Origin: Anastatus disparis
Lineage: Eukaryota > Arthropoda > Insecta > Hymenoptera > Eupelmidae
NCBI GenBank assembly: GCA_017163975.1
Contig: JAFFSR010000237.1
Span: 1 to 64,000 of the forward strand
DNA: 64,000 bases
Reading direction: 5' to 3'
Shown here: one piece after another, positions 22,804 through 34,835 of the stretch
Layout of the letters: the number at the start of each line of letters is the position of its first letter
Position numbering within the stretch: position 1 is the first letter of the stretch
Notes under the pieces: model-generated
What the model was told of the DNA's origin: nothing
Database searches by the model: none
The model's input: the letters and a program-made list of their open reading frames with translations, nothing else
Program-made: the position numbers and the translations under genes

Positions 22804-24435
22804 TGTAAAGAGGCGGGGTCTTCCTTAAAGAGTTTTACCTCCCTTAACAAAACCCCGCCGCCAACAACTTACTTTTATTTACCTTCTGAAATCGAGAAAC
22901 CAACCCAATTATACTTCATTAAATTACCCATTACTTAACTGTATATGGTTTTTTTTATTATTGTTTAATTAAATAGGTAAGGTTAACGAAATTCCTCAAT
23001 GGAATAAACGGCAGGATAAAAGAAAAACAAATTTCACTTTTTAGTTTAACTTTAATTGAGACAAAGCAAAATCTTTCTAACTAATACTACAATCGATACA
23101 GTGGTAGATCTCTCTTTATTATTAACTTCGTTTCTGCAGTTTATATTAAAAAAAAAAGAAAATACTTCAAATACATTTTTCACTTGATTAAATTTTTTTC
23201 TTTAATCATAATTAGTCATGCTATTCATTAAATAAATCATTTATTTAACACTTATGTCATAATTTAAAAATTCTCTTATTTTTCTGATTTGCAAATTTCA
23301 TTATCTCGTGAATCTGGAAATTTATTATATGAAAATCCTTGCTTATAAACCCTCACTGTTTTATTAGTAAAAATTTTTGTAATTTTTTTTTTAATACTTC
23401 ATATCTCACAACCTATTTTTGAAAAGTTGTATTGTAAAATTTCATGAATACTCTACAATTAACAAGAAATCTGCTTCTTATTCTATTTATGGGAATGAGT
23501 GTAAATTAAAATATTCAAAAGCCTATCAGTTAATTTAGATTTATAACCGTCACCTTTTACATAGAAATTTTTGGTAAATTTTGATGATTAATGAGTCTTT
23601 ATAACACTTTAACATGTTTATTAATGGTATAAAAAAAATTCGAAAAATCTCAATCAGAATAAAATCATGCTTGCACTCATTATATCATCACAACTTGCAT
23701 GCTTTACCCTCGGATATGTCTTTTTATGACACTTGTCCTTTCTGTTTATTATTTGCTTTTTTTAACGAATTACAACATGAAGAAAAATGAACTATCTATG
23801 AACTTGGGTACTTATCTGTAATTTATAAAGTGTGGGCCGGCTGGCACAGCATTGCCGGCTTTCCTGGACTCTCCAAGCTGCTCCGGATAGGCACCCAAAA
23901 AACTAATCGTGAATACGCGAACACACTGCACTATACCGCTCAAAACACGACAAGCGAGTTTTCCCGACTCTAATCCCGGTTAAACGATGTTTAGTATAGC
24001 AACATCCGAAAAAGAAAATTTAAATAAGTAAATAAGTCAGCACACTAGTTTGCGCAATGAATTTAATACAACAATTACTCCTATGGATGAAATAGAACAA
24101 CAAAAAAAAAAAAAAAAAAAAAAACGAAAAGCAAAACCGAAAACGAACAATAGAAAATTTGAAGTTAGTGTCTGCAACCTCGCGGGCTGCAGCACACCTG
24201 CCCTTAGGCCTGGTCGCGCGCGTCTCTCTAGAAAAAAAATTTCTTCGCTTGACAATCTTTCGTCAAGCCAGCTTCAAACGTTTTTAATTGTTGTGGGGGA
24301 GAGCGCGAAGACAGAGAAAGGTAGTTCTCTCTCCGTTGCTCTCACCCTGTCTTATGCATGGGAACCGACGCTAAGTCCCCACTTCAACTCAACGAAGTAG
24401 AGAAAGAGTGGAGACGAAGCGAAGGCTCCCGTCAA
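22804..24435 (-). mobile_element. Candidate 5' LTR of an unidentified LTR element
   Basis: The sequence to the right of the primer site begins, in minus-strand terms, at an LTR end (...CTTTACA) and includes a GGCGGGG/CCCCGCC hairpin at 22,812-22,852. The far boundary is uncertain; a CA at about 24,435 after a GC-rich stretch is one option. No second copy of this LTR is present in the window and no coding region follows on its internal side. Confidence 0.35.
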
Positions 24436-24780
24436 CGATCGAGCTTGGCTTCTTGGAAAATTGATAAAAGTGTGAAAAGAAATTGGCCTTGATACTTTTA
24501 AGACCCATTTCTTTTCATCATTGTAATAAATTAAAAGAATAAATTTAAGAGTTAATAGGTAAATAAAGAAAATTAGGAGGCGAAAATTTTGTCACTTAAC
24601 ACTCTACAGTTTACATTCAACGTACATCTGATAGTCAAATGAATAATATGTAACAACAAATATGAATCATATAAATGTAAAGAGATGCCAGTCTCGTGTG
24701 TAAAGCATTAACTAATAAAAATCTATTCTGATAAGAATTGATAATATTATGTTAATTGCGCGTTATTTGCTTTATTAAAT
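24436..24780. other. Short gene-free spacer
   Basis: AT-rich, no recognisable feature. Confidence 0.4.
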
Positions 24781-25330
24781 TTTTGTAACAGTTTTTAAAA
24801 TTAAGCATATCAAATTGTCTATTAATATTTGAATCATGAGCATGTATTGACCACATTTCAGAAAAAAATCTTTTACTTAGAATACGTTCTTGATCTAGAA
24901 TTTTTATGCTATTGAAATTAAATTCATGTTTAGTTTTTATTTAACATCTCTTTCATGCTCATAAATTCTTTTTTTTTTAATTTTTCTGGAAGTCTGATCT
25001 ATGTAATTGGCATTATAATCCAAACAGTCAATCCTATAAACCACATGGCTTCTTTCCATTAATTTACATTTGTCTTTTCCCAAAATTATAAATAAGGAGA
25101 ATTTATCAATACAAGAACTAATGAATTGAATGTTAAATTTAGAACAAACTTTTTTAATTTGATAATTAACACATTTTATAAAAGGTAAAACCATTTTACA
25201 TTTAGACTGATACATATTATTAATATTTTTTGTAGTATAAATATTATTATCGTCATATTTTATTTTATTAATTCTAATTTTCATACACTGTTGAATAAAT
25301 TTAATGGGATAGTTGCTCAGTAGTAATAAT
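24780..25330 (-). pseudogene. Penelope-like element fragment, RT thumb to GIY-YIG endonuclease
   Basis: The frame 25,330-24,937 reads '...NYPIKFIQQCMKIRINKIKY', then 'MVLPFIKCVNYQIKKVCSKFNI', then 'SHVVYRIDCLDYNANYIDQT' and 'RIYEHERDV'. This order is typical of the C-terminal part of Penelope-like retroelement proteins, where the RT is followed by a GIY-YIG endonuclease. Here the YIG is YID. After a stop at 24,937, another frame continues with 'ILDQERILSKRFFSEMWSIH', the usual C-terminal end. RT core and 5' end are missing. A dead fragment. Confidence 0.72.
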
Positions 25331-26300
25331 TTTTACTAATCTGTAAGTTTTTTTTTATGGAAAGAAGAATTTATAATATAAATGTACAATATAAGAAGAA
25401 TGTATATAGATATATTTCCTCTTGGGGAAAGAATAAAATTCACTTGTTTTCAGGTGTTCTTGTGTCTAATAGAAAAATATTTAAAATATTTTTGACACGG
25501 GCTTTTATCATTCTGTTCCCAAGTAGATTTTTTCTACATCCAAGCCAAATTCTATTTGAAGTATTTAATAATATATCTTAGCATACTAAAGAAGGGCGCA
25601 AAGAAATGCCGCGTAATAATGTTATACACTGAAAGTAAGGCGATAGTAGAACGATTGTATCAAAAAACATAACCATTCACATTAAGAAAGCTGATGCGCT
25701 ATATTCTGAATTGAATTATATATATATATTCGTATAGAAACTAAAAAAAAATCATTTATTTTACAACTAAAAGTGATTTATGTTTTGAAAAACCATTAGT
25801 GTACACTGTCAAAAATAAAAAATGAACTTGAAAAAATCACAAATAAGCCATTATTGGTTTATAGTTTAGTCATGGAAAATCCAATTGGTATTAAAACTTA
25901 GTCAAAGATTTTTATATATGCATGAAATGTGCATGCATTCAATATAATTTTAAAGTGACTAATATATACATTTCGAATACAAATTCTAACACATTAATAC
26001 TTAATGGTTGCAAATGTTTTTTTGTCGTGCAATATACCTAAGTTACGATTTTGTCACGATTCACGAACAGTTATGAAAGGTCGGATACAGCGTGATGAAC
26101 CACTTCGTAAAAATGAAGTTTTTATATGAAATCTATATACTGCTTACTTTGAATTTGTATTTTATATCTACTTAAATTTTCCGCATACGTAAAAATCTTC
26201 AATCAATCTTTAACACTAATAGAATGTTCAGTATGTTTTTATATATGCTTACAACATAAGATTAAGACATTTTGAAAAAGTAGAAATATTGATTATATGA
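25331..26300. other. Intergenic region
   Basis: No gene recognised. A 74-codon plus-strand ORF at 25,357-25,581 has no motif and lies in AT-rich DNA. Confidence 0.4.
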
Positions 26301-26305
26301 TATTC

Positions 26306-26340
26306 TATAAATAGTGATTATATGGTATTTTAGTGTCATT
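26306..26340 (+). promoter_or_regulatory. TATA box and initiator of the serine protease gene
   Basis: TATAAATAG at 26,306-26,314 is followed by TCATT at 26,336-26,340, a match to the arthropod initiator TCAKT. The initiator A is 32 nt from the first T of the TATA box, the normal spacing. Transcription from there gives a 5' leader of about 68 nt before the ATG at 26,406. Confidence 0.6.
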
Positions 26341-26405
26341 TATCATAATAAGATTTATATTCACAAATTACTTTCTTAATTTTCATTATATTTTTACAAA
26401 TCAAA

Positions 26406-29400
26406 ATGGCATTTTTGACCGTTCTTACTCTTTTCAGTCTTATTCTATCATCAAAAGGTACGTAGTTATTTTATACAGTAGAAATTTTTGTCAATAAAAT
26501 TTCTTGTTATTTATCAACAAGAATAGTTTCAGCTGTGACAAGAATTATCGGAGGTTCAGATGCTCCGGAAGGTGCATATCCTTATCATATAGGAATAAAA
26601 TATGATAATTTATATTTGTGCGGTGGTTCCATTTTGAACAAACGCTGGATTCTCACTGCTGCTCACTGTTTAATTTTGTAAATGCATACATTTTTTGGAC
26701 TATTTATTAAATATATTATTTAAAAAAGACTTTAAAAAAATGAATTTTAAAATTTTCTAATAATGTTTTAGTGGACTTGAAAAATATAATATATTAGCAG
26801 GAACTACTTTACTAAATGATACTAATGGACAGATTTATTATCCTGATAAATTTGTGCTACACGAAAACTTTAATCTTTTTCGAGTATTAAACGACATTGC
26901 TTTAATTCATGTGGATCGTGATGTAGAATTCAGCGATAAAGTTAAGCCAATTGCACTTCCCAAAGAAAATTTCAAAGTTAATTATTATGTTACATTGACT
27001 GGCTGGGGTTACGACAACGTAACAGTGAGTTTATAGTACCATTCATTTAATATACTTATAAATAAATAGATTTTAGAAGAACTCCAATTTTTTTAGCTAA
27101 ATTCAGAAGGAGTAGTGGTAAGTGGTACCTCTCCAAACAAATTACAATATCTCATTGTGAAGACGATTAGTAAAACAGAATGTAAAAATTATACGATAGG
27201 AGCTGGTGTGAGCGATTTAGAGATGTGTACCTTGTCAAAGAAAGGGTATGGTGCATGTCACGTAAGTAGAATTTATAAATAATAAACATTTTTTTGTAAT
27301 GAATTATCTTTTATTTTATAATATTACAATAGCAATTTAAGAATCAACAAAAAACATCGAATAATGTGTTTTTATTAAAACAAAATACAAATTTCTCATA
27401 ATACTGTGAAAATTTTATAATTCATGTCGCCAACTGCTTTGAGACCACACTGCCTTATATATTTTTAAATCCAAAAAATTTGTATATTACTAAAATACAA
27501 AATTACATTAATGTCTACTTAATTTGATACAAATTTCAGACAAGATGTCCATAAAACTCATTTTATTTTGAAAAGTATTAACAGATGTACAACAAGGTTT
27601 ATAGTATTTATTATAAAAGTACATTTTCAATGAAAATTACATTAAAAACAATTTAAATTCACATAAAATGTTAATATTTACAAAAGAAAAAATTTCTAAA
27701 ATAATTCTAATATTTAAACAATGCTACGAAAAACAATGTTAAATATGTTCCTTCTTACGATTATACGCAACTTGTAAACCAAAATCTGGAACAAATCTGT
27801 CTAATGGTTCTAGAATAATAATTAAATGAATACCTATACATATACATACAGACATTTTTTGTAAACTCCTTTTTTTTAACATTCTGAATCTAAATATGTG
27901 GGTTATTCTAAAAAAATTAACATTTTTTCCAAAAATTATTTTTCATTTAATTTGGTGTTTTTCTTATACTTAACCGACTTTAAATGTATTAAAAACTGAT
28001 ATTCCAAGTTGCACAAAATTAAATTTAAAAAATACTAAATACTAATGTAATATATTGTAAAAAAGGGCTTCGGAAGTTACTAAATTGAATATTTGCTCAA
28101 TTCATAAAACAAATATCAACTATGTAAATATCAAAACAATAAGGATTTCTTGAGAAATAATTTTTTTGGCATTGGTTTAATTAAGAAAAATTAAAACATT
28201 TTTGTTCTATGGAGGCTTCGAAGGTTAGATTTGATTTTTATTTGCAAAAAAATAAATATTTTTAACGCAATTTTTAATACCTCTAAATTCGCTAAATTTA
28301 TAATTTAAACACGGGATTTGTTAAGTTTTTATCTCTAGTTTCATATGAAGCTTATTAAAAAAACTATAACGGAGTCTTAGTTATTAACAAAATTAAAAAA
28401 TTGCAATTGAATAATAAATTGCAGAATTTCATCACGCGCATTCAAGTTAATTTTTTACCAACTAAAAAACAATTTTTTAATTTTATCAAAGTACAGTAAA
28501 AGCTTAAAATAAAACCTTTAAAATAGTATGTTTAGATTATTATTAAGAGCAAGCTGGATTCGCTGTCTTTGTCTAATTGAGTTTTTTGTTATTTACTCAA
28601 GTTTTAATCGTTATATCTACAAATTGAAGATTGAATGGAATAGATATTATTATTATGAATATTTATGCACAAGAAAGAAAAATTTGATTGCATTGTTTTT
28701 AAGAAAAGTAAGGAAAGTCAAAATATTATAAACCTAACCTTTTACTTCAGTGTTCCTTACTTTTCTCAAAAACAATCCAATAGAATATTTTTTTCTTGTT
28801 CATAAATATTTATGGTAATAATATCTATTGCGGTTAACCTTCAATTTGCAGATACAACGTTTAAAACTTGAGTAAATAACAAAAAACTCAATTAAATAAG
28901 GATAGAGAATCCGTCCTGCTCTTTATTTTGATGTCCAAAAATATTGATGAAACATAAAAATGTTGTTTTTCACATCTAAATAAGGGTTCGGAGGTTACAT
29001 AAATTTAACTTATTTACATTTACTAATAAATCTAATCGTATTAAAAAAATTTTTTTATATTCCACATAAAATGAGCTATAATTATGGCAAATTTTAACAT
29101 TTAAAGTCTAATAGTAAAAGAGTTACGTCCAATCACTTTAAAATATATTTTTTTAGAATGACCCATGTAAAGACATGAAGGAGTACAAAAATTTTTTCTA
29201 TCGATGCAATTCTTATTCTGTAAGAAAGTAAATAAATTAACATGTTGAAAATATCAAATATTAATATAAATAAGATACTTTATCTTGGTTATAGACTGAT
29301 TCTGGTAGTCCTCTTGTAGCTGATGACAATGTACAAATCGGCATACTCTCAATGGGCGAATGCGCACTTGGAACTCCCTACATATATACTAATGTTTATG

Positions 29401-29468
29401 AATATGTAGATTGGATTAATGAACAAATGACAAAATTTGAAAATAATACATTACTATTAAATGTGTAA
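26406..29468 (+). CDS. Chymotrypsin-like serine protease (S1 family), five or six exons
   Basis: Exons inferred from GT-AG sites: 26,406-26,457, 26,533-26,677, 26,772-27,024, 27,097-27,261 and 29,295-29,468, giving 262 residues; an optional 63-nt exon lies in the last intron. The protein has a signal peptide (about residues 1-17), a short propeptide ending TR before the mature start IIGG, the catalytic His in 'LTAAHC', the Asp in 'NDIALI', and the Ser in 'TDSGSP'. The usual GDSGGP is altered at both flanking glycines, so the oxyanion-hole Gly193 is Thr. The specificity-pocket bottom is Gly-Ala rather than Asp, so it is chymotrypsin- not trypsin-like. Likely secreted, for digestion or as a venom or haemolymph protease. 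Activity may be reduced. Confidence 0.88.
28540..28930. repeat. Inverted repeat (about 170-bp arms) in protease intron 4
   Basis: The segment from TTGAGTTTTTTGTTATTTAC (about 28,577) is mirrored by GTAAATAACAAAAAACTCAA (about 28,872-28,891), and the matching extends inward to AAGAAAAGTAAGGAA/TTCCTTACTTTTCTC near 28,690-28,765. Outer arms pair at GGATTC/GAATCC. The central gap is about 40 bp. This is the structure of a foldback-type MITE. It lies in the intron just before the 63-nt exon. The 67-codon ORF inside the left arm is not a gene. Confidence 0.8.
29157..29219 (+). other. Possible 63-nt cassette exon of the serine protease
   Basis: An AG acceptor with a good pyrimidine tract precedes 29,157 and a GTAAGA donor follows at 29,220. 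The 63 nt are open in phase 0, and exons 4 and 5 also meet in phase 0, so inclusion adds exactly 21 residues with two cysteines between 'GACH' and 'TDSGSP'. Inclusion would separate Cys191 from the catalytic Ser195 and should change or abolish activity. Whether it is used is not shown by the sequence. Confidence 0.5.
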
Positions 29469-29476
29469 TTTTCAAG

Positions 29477-29482
29477 AATAAA
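29477..29482 (+). terminator. AATAAA polyadenylation signal of the protease gene
   Basis: AATAAA nine bases after the TAA stop, with a second copy four bases further on. Confidence 0.6.
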
Positions 29483-29789
29483 TAAAAAATAAAAAGTTAT
29501 TTGTATACATAAGAATAAAATAAATATATTTTTTAAAAATATACAACCATTTTGAGCAACATTTATAATTCAAAATAGTTGATTCAAAATACAGTAGTTT
29601 TTTGTAAAAACAAGTTCAGTTGTACTTTAATTTTTGTAATGTAAAATCCAAATAAACCGAATTATGTAATAAAAAAATTATAATTAGCTTTAGCAACATA
29701 TTCAGATAATACACGCAGACTTCTCAAAGAATAAAGACTCTGGCGAACAACAAACAACACTCTTAACTCATCGCAATCAACCAAACCAT

Positions 29790-30200
29790 TAATCTAGCGT
29801 AACAAATTAGCAACAAAATATGCCGTTTAGTTCAGTTCAGTATATGAATTACTTCACATACTGAACTGATGCTAGCTTAATATTAAGCTGGCGTATCTAC
29901 CGTTTCTTAAGAATGACTGCAGCAACAAATTTAATTTTACCGTAAACAATCAAGGACAAATTAGCAACAAAATATGCCGTATTCATTTTAATGTCAGTTA
30001 CATCAGGAGATACAGAAGTTAGCAACGGTAGCTTTATATTAAGCTAGTGAATCCATTGTTTCTCGAAAACGATTGAAGCAATGTTATCTATCATATCATA
30101 AAATTTTATCAACAAATTAGCAACAAAATTTGCCGTTTAATTCATTTTAATACGTCAATTAGATTTGCATAAATGAATTTTCGATAAAAACAAAATAATG
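29790..30200. repeat. Diverged 155-bp tandem repeat, three units
   Basis: ACAAATTAGCAACAAAAT followed by TGCCGT recurs at 29,802, 29,956 and 30,112 (periods 154 and 156 bp). The first two units contain a small palindrome around TTAATATTAA/TTATATTAA flanked by AGCT. Located between the protease 3' end and the receptor 3' end. Confidence 0.8.
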
Positions 30201-30800
30201 TTCATATTGAATTCGCTGCACAAATTGAAGTTTTAACACCTGTGGTAAAATATTTTATTTTATTTTTGTGATTTTTTTTTTATTTATAAGCATTATACAT
30301 TTTTTGCAAGGTTTCTTTAACATATAGCTCACAAATACTTCAAAATGTTATCACGTTATAAAGTTATAAATATTTCGAAATGATCAATTTCAATCTCAAT
30401 TTTTTACTTTTTTGAGTAAAATTTAATTTGAATAAAAAGTAAACAAAGAATGGTGATTGAAGCTTTATAACTATAATAAATATTTTTTTTATCTAATGTT
30501 GAAGAAAAATCATGAACAGAAATCTTCAAAATTCCAATGAATATGCGTATTAGCTTACCATTTTACTTTAATTTTATTTGAAATATAGAGACGGTATAAA
30601 AAACGCATAACATTTAGGAAAATATTTTTTTTTTGAAAGGAGAAAAAACTATATTTAAGAAGTTTTGATATAATTCATCATAAGTATTTCAACATGTGAT
30701 AAAATATTCGTTAATTAAAGAAACTAGGTATTATTGTTCGAAATAAAAAATAACAATTATTTTTGTAATCATTTATTTCTTTACTTGTTTTATTAAATAA
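30201..30800. other. Intergenic AT-rich spacer
   Basis: No feature recognised between the tandem repeat and the end of the receptor gene. Confidence 0.4.
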
Positions 30801-33800
30801 TTAACCTTTTGTTATAGCTTGAAGAGTCATGACGTAAGAAAACATTAAATATAAAAACTGAAAAAGAAGAAAATATAAAAAAAATGTAAATAATATATTG
30901 ATTATTTGAATAAAAGTATACCCTTTAATATCCAGACCTAAAAATCAATTTTTAATTTTTTTACACTTATTGCAAATCAGATTGATGTGGCCTAAGCATA
31001 TTTCTTTTCTGGCCTAAACCAGAGCGGTACGGTCTAACGCTTCGACAAACTGAAATTATAGACGTTTCTAATCTTATTTTAAGAAAAATGTAAAGAAAAT
31101 ACTCCTGATTGAAGTGTTAATAATTCAGTCTAGAAATGTCTTTAATAATTTAACAGGAACTAAAATAAAAGTAGAGAAAGAAAGCTTTAATTTGCCGTTT
31201 TCAGAATTGAGAAATAATAATTAGAACCAGAGATATGTTTGTTCAAATTTAAGCAGCAAAAAGGTACCAAAAATCACTGTCCTTCAGAATTTAGATGATT
31301 TTTGGTACCTTTTTGCTGCTTAAATTTGAACAAACATATCTCTGGTTCTAATTATTATTTCTCAATTCTGAAAACGGCAAATTAAAGCTTTCTTTCTCTA
31401 CTTTTATTTTAGTTCCTGTTAAATTATTAAAGACATTTCTAGACTGAAATATTCACACTTCAATTAAAAGCATTTTCTTTACATTTTTCTTAAAATGAGA
31501 CTAGGAACGTCTATAATTTCAGTTTTTCGAAGCGTTAGACCGTACCACTCTAGCTTTAATCATATTTTGATACCTAAAAACATATCCCAAAGTTTCATCA
31601 AGATCTGTGACCTGAAGTTCATAGCCTCTCCTGTTAAGACATTTTATAAATTTTAAGTTGTCGATGGAATTAAACAGAAAATGATTATGAAATCGCCAAA
31701 ATTTAACAGTGTTAATGCTAATGATTTGATAGCAAAAATATGAATTTTCATAAACCAAAATTAAAATAAAAGCAAAAATTCTTAATTTCTCTAAAAAAAC
31801 AAGTCATAAATTGAAAACATTATTTAAAAAATTGCCAAAAATTAGTCAAATTAAGACAGTAGTAAAAGTAAACTACAGACTTCTTTTAAAAAATTAAATA
31901 AAATTGAAGTTAAAATTAAGTAATAAAATATTGACATTCGACAAATTTTTTTAATACAAATTATTTTGTTCTCTCTTACGAATTTCTGCTAAGACAATGC
32001 TAAATATTAGGATACTTTCAAGTGCCTATTATGCATCTCATAGTTAAATTCTAAATTACTTCATGTTTTCTATAATATTATGAAAATTCCAAAGACTGAA
32101 AAATGTTTTATTGTATTATGTAAACAAATCGGTTATGAAATTGTTCCTACATAAGTTCAATACTGTTAATTAACAATTTCTAAATCTGGACATTGAAGGG
32201 TTTAGTTTATACTTACATGTGAGAAAAACTGCATGCCTAAACATGAAACGATGCCTTCAATAAATATCTTTAGTGGATTCTGACATTTTCGAATTATAAT
32301 AACTTTAGCTATAACCATTTTTTGTGATTGATTGTACCAAGGACTTAAATACACAGCCTTTGCCAAATCTGCATCCTGAAAATTGTATGAATCAAACTCT
32401 TATTTGGTCACTCTAAAATTTATATGAAAAAATCATGTCCAATCTAATTTTGTTTAATAGAGCATTTATTACTAAACCTTTAATCTTTTTTGAAATTTTC
32501 CAAATGCAATGTTTATATATAAATAGTGCAATGTTTTGATTATACAACGAACCTATAATAAGACTTTTTAATAATCAAAGGTTTAATAAAATATACTTCA
32601 TGTAATAAAACTGCATTAATCTCTTTTCGTTAAAGAATAAGAATTGTATCGATAAAGATTTCTTCTCGAAATTTTAAATATATTCGATATTGATATATGA
32701 TTTAATTTACAGCATTTTTTCAATTTCATAAAATACTTCAAATCTTATTGATGATTCTTTCAAAATGTTTATGTTTACATAAAATTTAAATATAAAAAGT
32801 AAAGTTATAGTTTAAATAGCAGGATTTAAATTTAAATATTTTAATACTAAAAAATTGCATTCTCTCTAGAAAAGTTTAATGTTAATACAGTTACTGAGAA
32901 ATTTTTATATTTTATAAAAACTTACTGCATTTGTTATTGCTTCACCGCATAATGCAAATATGCCAATTCTAAGCACAACAATTCCTATTATTGCTAAAGA
33001 TTTCAAATACATTAATGAAATCTGATTTGACTAAATGAATGATTAAAATATGATCAGTTATAAAATTTATCATGACAGAGATATTTTTTTTATATATTTT
33101 AATACATACTGTAACAATTGGAAGACCGCCAATTATCCAATATCCTACAACACTACATATTGCTTTTAGTATAATCATACTTACAACATTATTGACTTCT
33201 TGAACAAACCTGATAGCAAATAAACAAAATAGTTATATAATATATAAAAAAAAGTATAAATACACACTAATTACTAAATCCTCATAAAAGTGCTTTCAAA
33301 AGTTGTATTCATTAAATATAGCTAGATTTCTATTCAACTCAAGAAATAAGAATCAAATAAATTTTTCTTGTTACTTCTAGATTTTATTTTTTTCAGTGTA
33401 CATTTTATTTCGAAATTGATTGGTGTTAAAAACTATTAAATATATTCTAATTTTTATTTTTTACCAAATGATATCTTGATGAGTACGAACACATTTTATT
33501 AATTGAGAATACACTACTGCAGATTGAAAATTGATTTTCAAAACTTTAAGTCTCACGGCACATACAATCATTAATAGTATGGCTATACTATCAGCAACAA
33601 TTAATGCTAAACCATGATAAGTAATAACTATTTGATTTATAAGATAAAAACCTTTTAAAAATACTGAATCTGCAACATGCGTAAATGAAATTATTTGTAT
33701 ATAAATTAAAATATTTATCAACAAACATCAATAGTTATAATACCAATTTTTATTAACATGTGCCATCCATTTATTGGTAATATATATGAATTTTTTTCAG

Positions 33801-34835
33801 TGGATTGCGTCATGTGAAGAATAACAATGACTACTTCCATAATCGTAGCTGTAATAACATATGTCACTAGGAACTTCTTCAAGTATTTATTTAATATTTC
33901 TTTCTCTTGGCATTCAATGTGTAATATATAATTTTGACAAATGCGTAGCAATAACTAAAAGATTTTAACGTATATTTTTTTACAATGAAAAACATTCTAC
34001 ACATTTATGATCGGTGTTAATGTTAATTAAATAATTAAACGTTAAAAATTAACAATAAGTAAATCAAAAATTAAAGAAAAGTGCAATTTTATTAATTTTA
34101 AGTATAAACCAAATCTATTTTTAAACAAGTTATTTTGCAAACGCAAAAGCGAAAAAATGGTTATAGTTTCTCGTTATTAATGTAACAATTTCTTTATTAG
34201 TTTATTTCTATAAATAAATGAGTGATTGACATGCAGTTCGCTACCCAAGTAAATAAGAGAGACAGCATCAGATGGCGAATGGTTACGTTTTGTGGGATGA
34301 TTACAAAAAGAAATAAAATTAAATTAAATGCATTTACCTATAACATTTTCTTCATATTCAATTGAGTTATTTAAATTTTAACGTTAAACCCTTCAAAAAA
34401 TCGATTGTGAACATTTACAAATAATGTCATGATAAAAATTTAAAAAAAAACATTTTGTTTACAGTTTGTTTATTAAGAATTTCTAATTGAGATTTTGCAA
34501 ATTTAAATTAAAATCTTTAACTCTTAATTTAAACAAACCTGCAATCGAGATCGGTGTAGTCGACATAGCGTTAATAAGCAAATGATATCGACAACATAAA
34601 TAAGTTGCATCAATTCTGAAAGTAATATCCAAAGCTCAAATGTACTTTGATAAATTATTGATACAATTGGTATCAAGCTAAGCAAATAATTTATGTAGAA
34701 AAAAGACCAAACGAAATTATCAATCATTAATTTAAAGTTGCTTGAATCAAAGTCCATCGGCCAAACTGCCATTAGAATTCCCACTTTCTTCAATAATAAG
34801 ATTTTTTGACTAGAATTACTTTTAAATTTATACAT
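30801..34835 (-). pseudogene. Insect odorant receptor gene (7tm_6 family), frameshifted in exon 2
   Basis: Six coding exons can be placed with GT-AG borders: 34,539-34,835, 33,465-33,954, 33,110-33,209, 32,926-33,030, 32,217-32,375 and 30,801-30,857, about 400 residues. Family marks: 'GILMAVWPMD' near the N terminus, several hydrophobic helices, 'ALCGEAI' in exon 4, 'SPWYNQ' and 'IIIRKCQNPLKI' in exon 5, and a short last exon 'FSYVMTLQAI'. All borders are in phase except in exon 2. There the frame opening at 33,954 hits a stop at 33,720, and the downstream transmembrane coding ('IYIQIISFTHVADSV') is in the next frame, with a further stop in that frame at about 33,730. The receptor is therefore probably dead unless the assembly is wrong. 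Insect odorant receptors work with Orco as ligand-gated cation channels in antennal neurons. Confidence 0.82.
31019..31553. repeat. Near-perfect hairpin, 258-bp arms and 19-bp loop, in the receptor's last intron
   Basis: Left arm 31,019-31,276 and right arm 31,296-31,553 are inverse complements with only scattered mismatches. Arms meet at GGTACCAAAAATCA/TGATTTTTGGTACC. The ends contain GGTACGGTCTAACGC and GCGTTAGACCGTACC. No transposase. It is either a foldback element or a recent inverted duplication. On the receptor transcript it would form a long double-stranded stem. Confidence 0.9.

Noticed and set aside
24050..24400. 116-codon plus-strand ORF beginning with a poly-Lys run
   Set aside because: The run is encoded by a poly-A tract, there is no domain, and the region lies in a candidate LTR. 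It also overlaps an equally long ORF on the other strand.
7900..24500. Bracovirus-type proviral segment
   Set aside because: AT-rich and gene-poor as some proviral segments are, but I saw no virulence-type genes, no circularisation motif pair and no direct evidence of packaging.
31519..31758. 79-codon ORF antisense to plus strand in the receptor's last intron
   Set aside because: It overlaps the arm of the hairpin and is not flanked by splice sites that fit the receptor frame.
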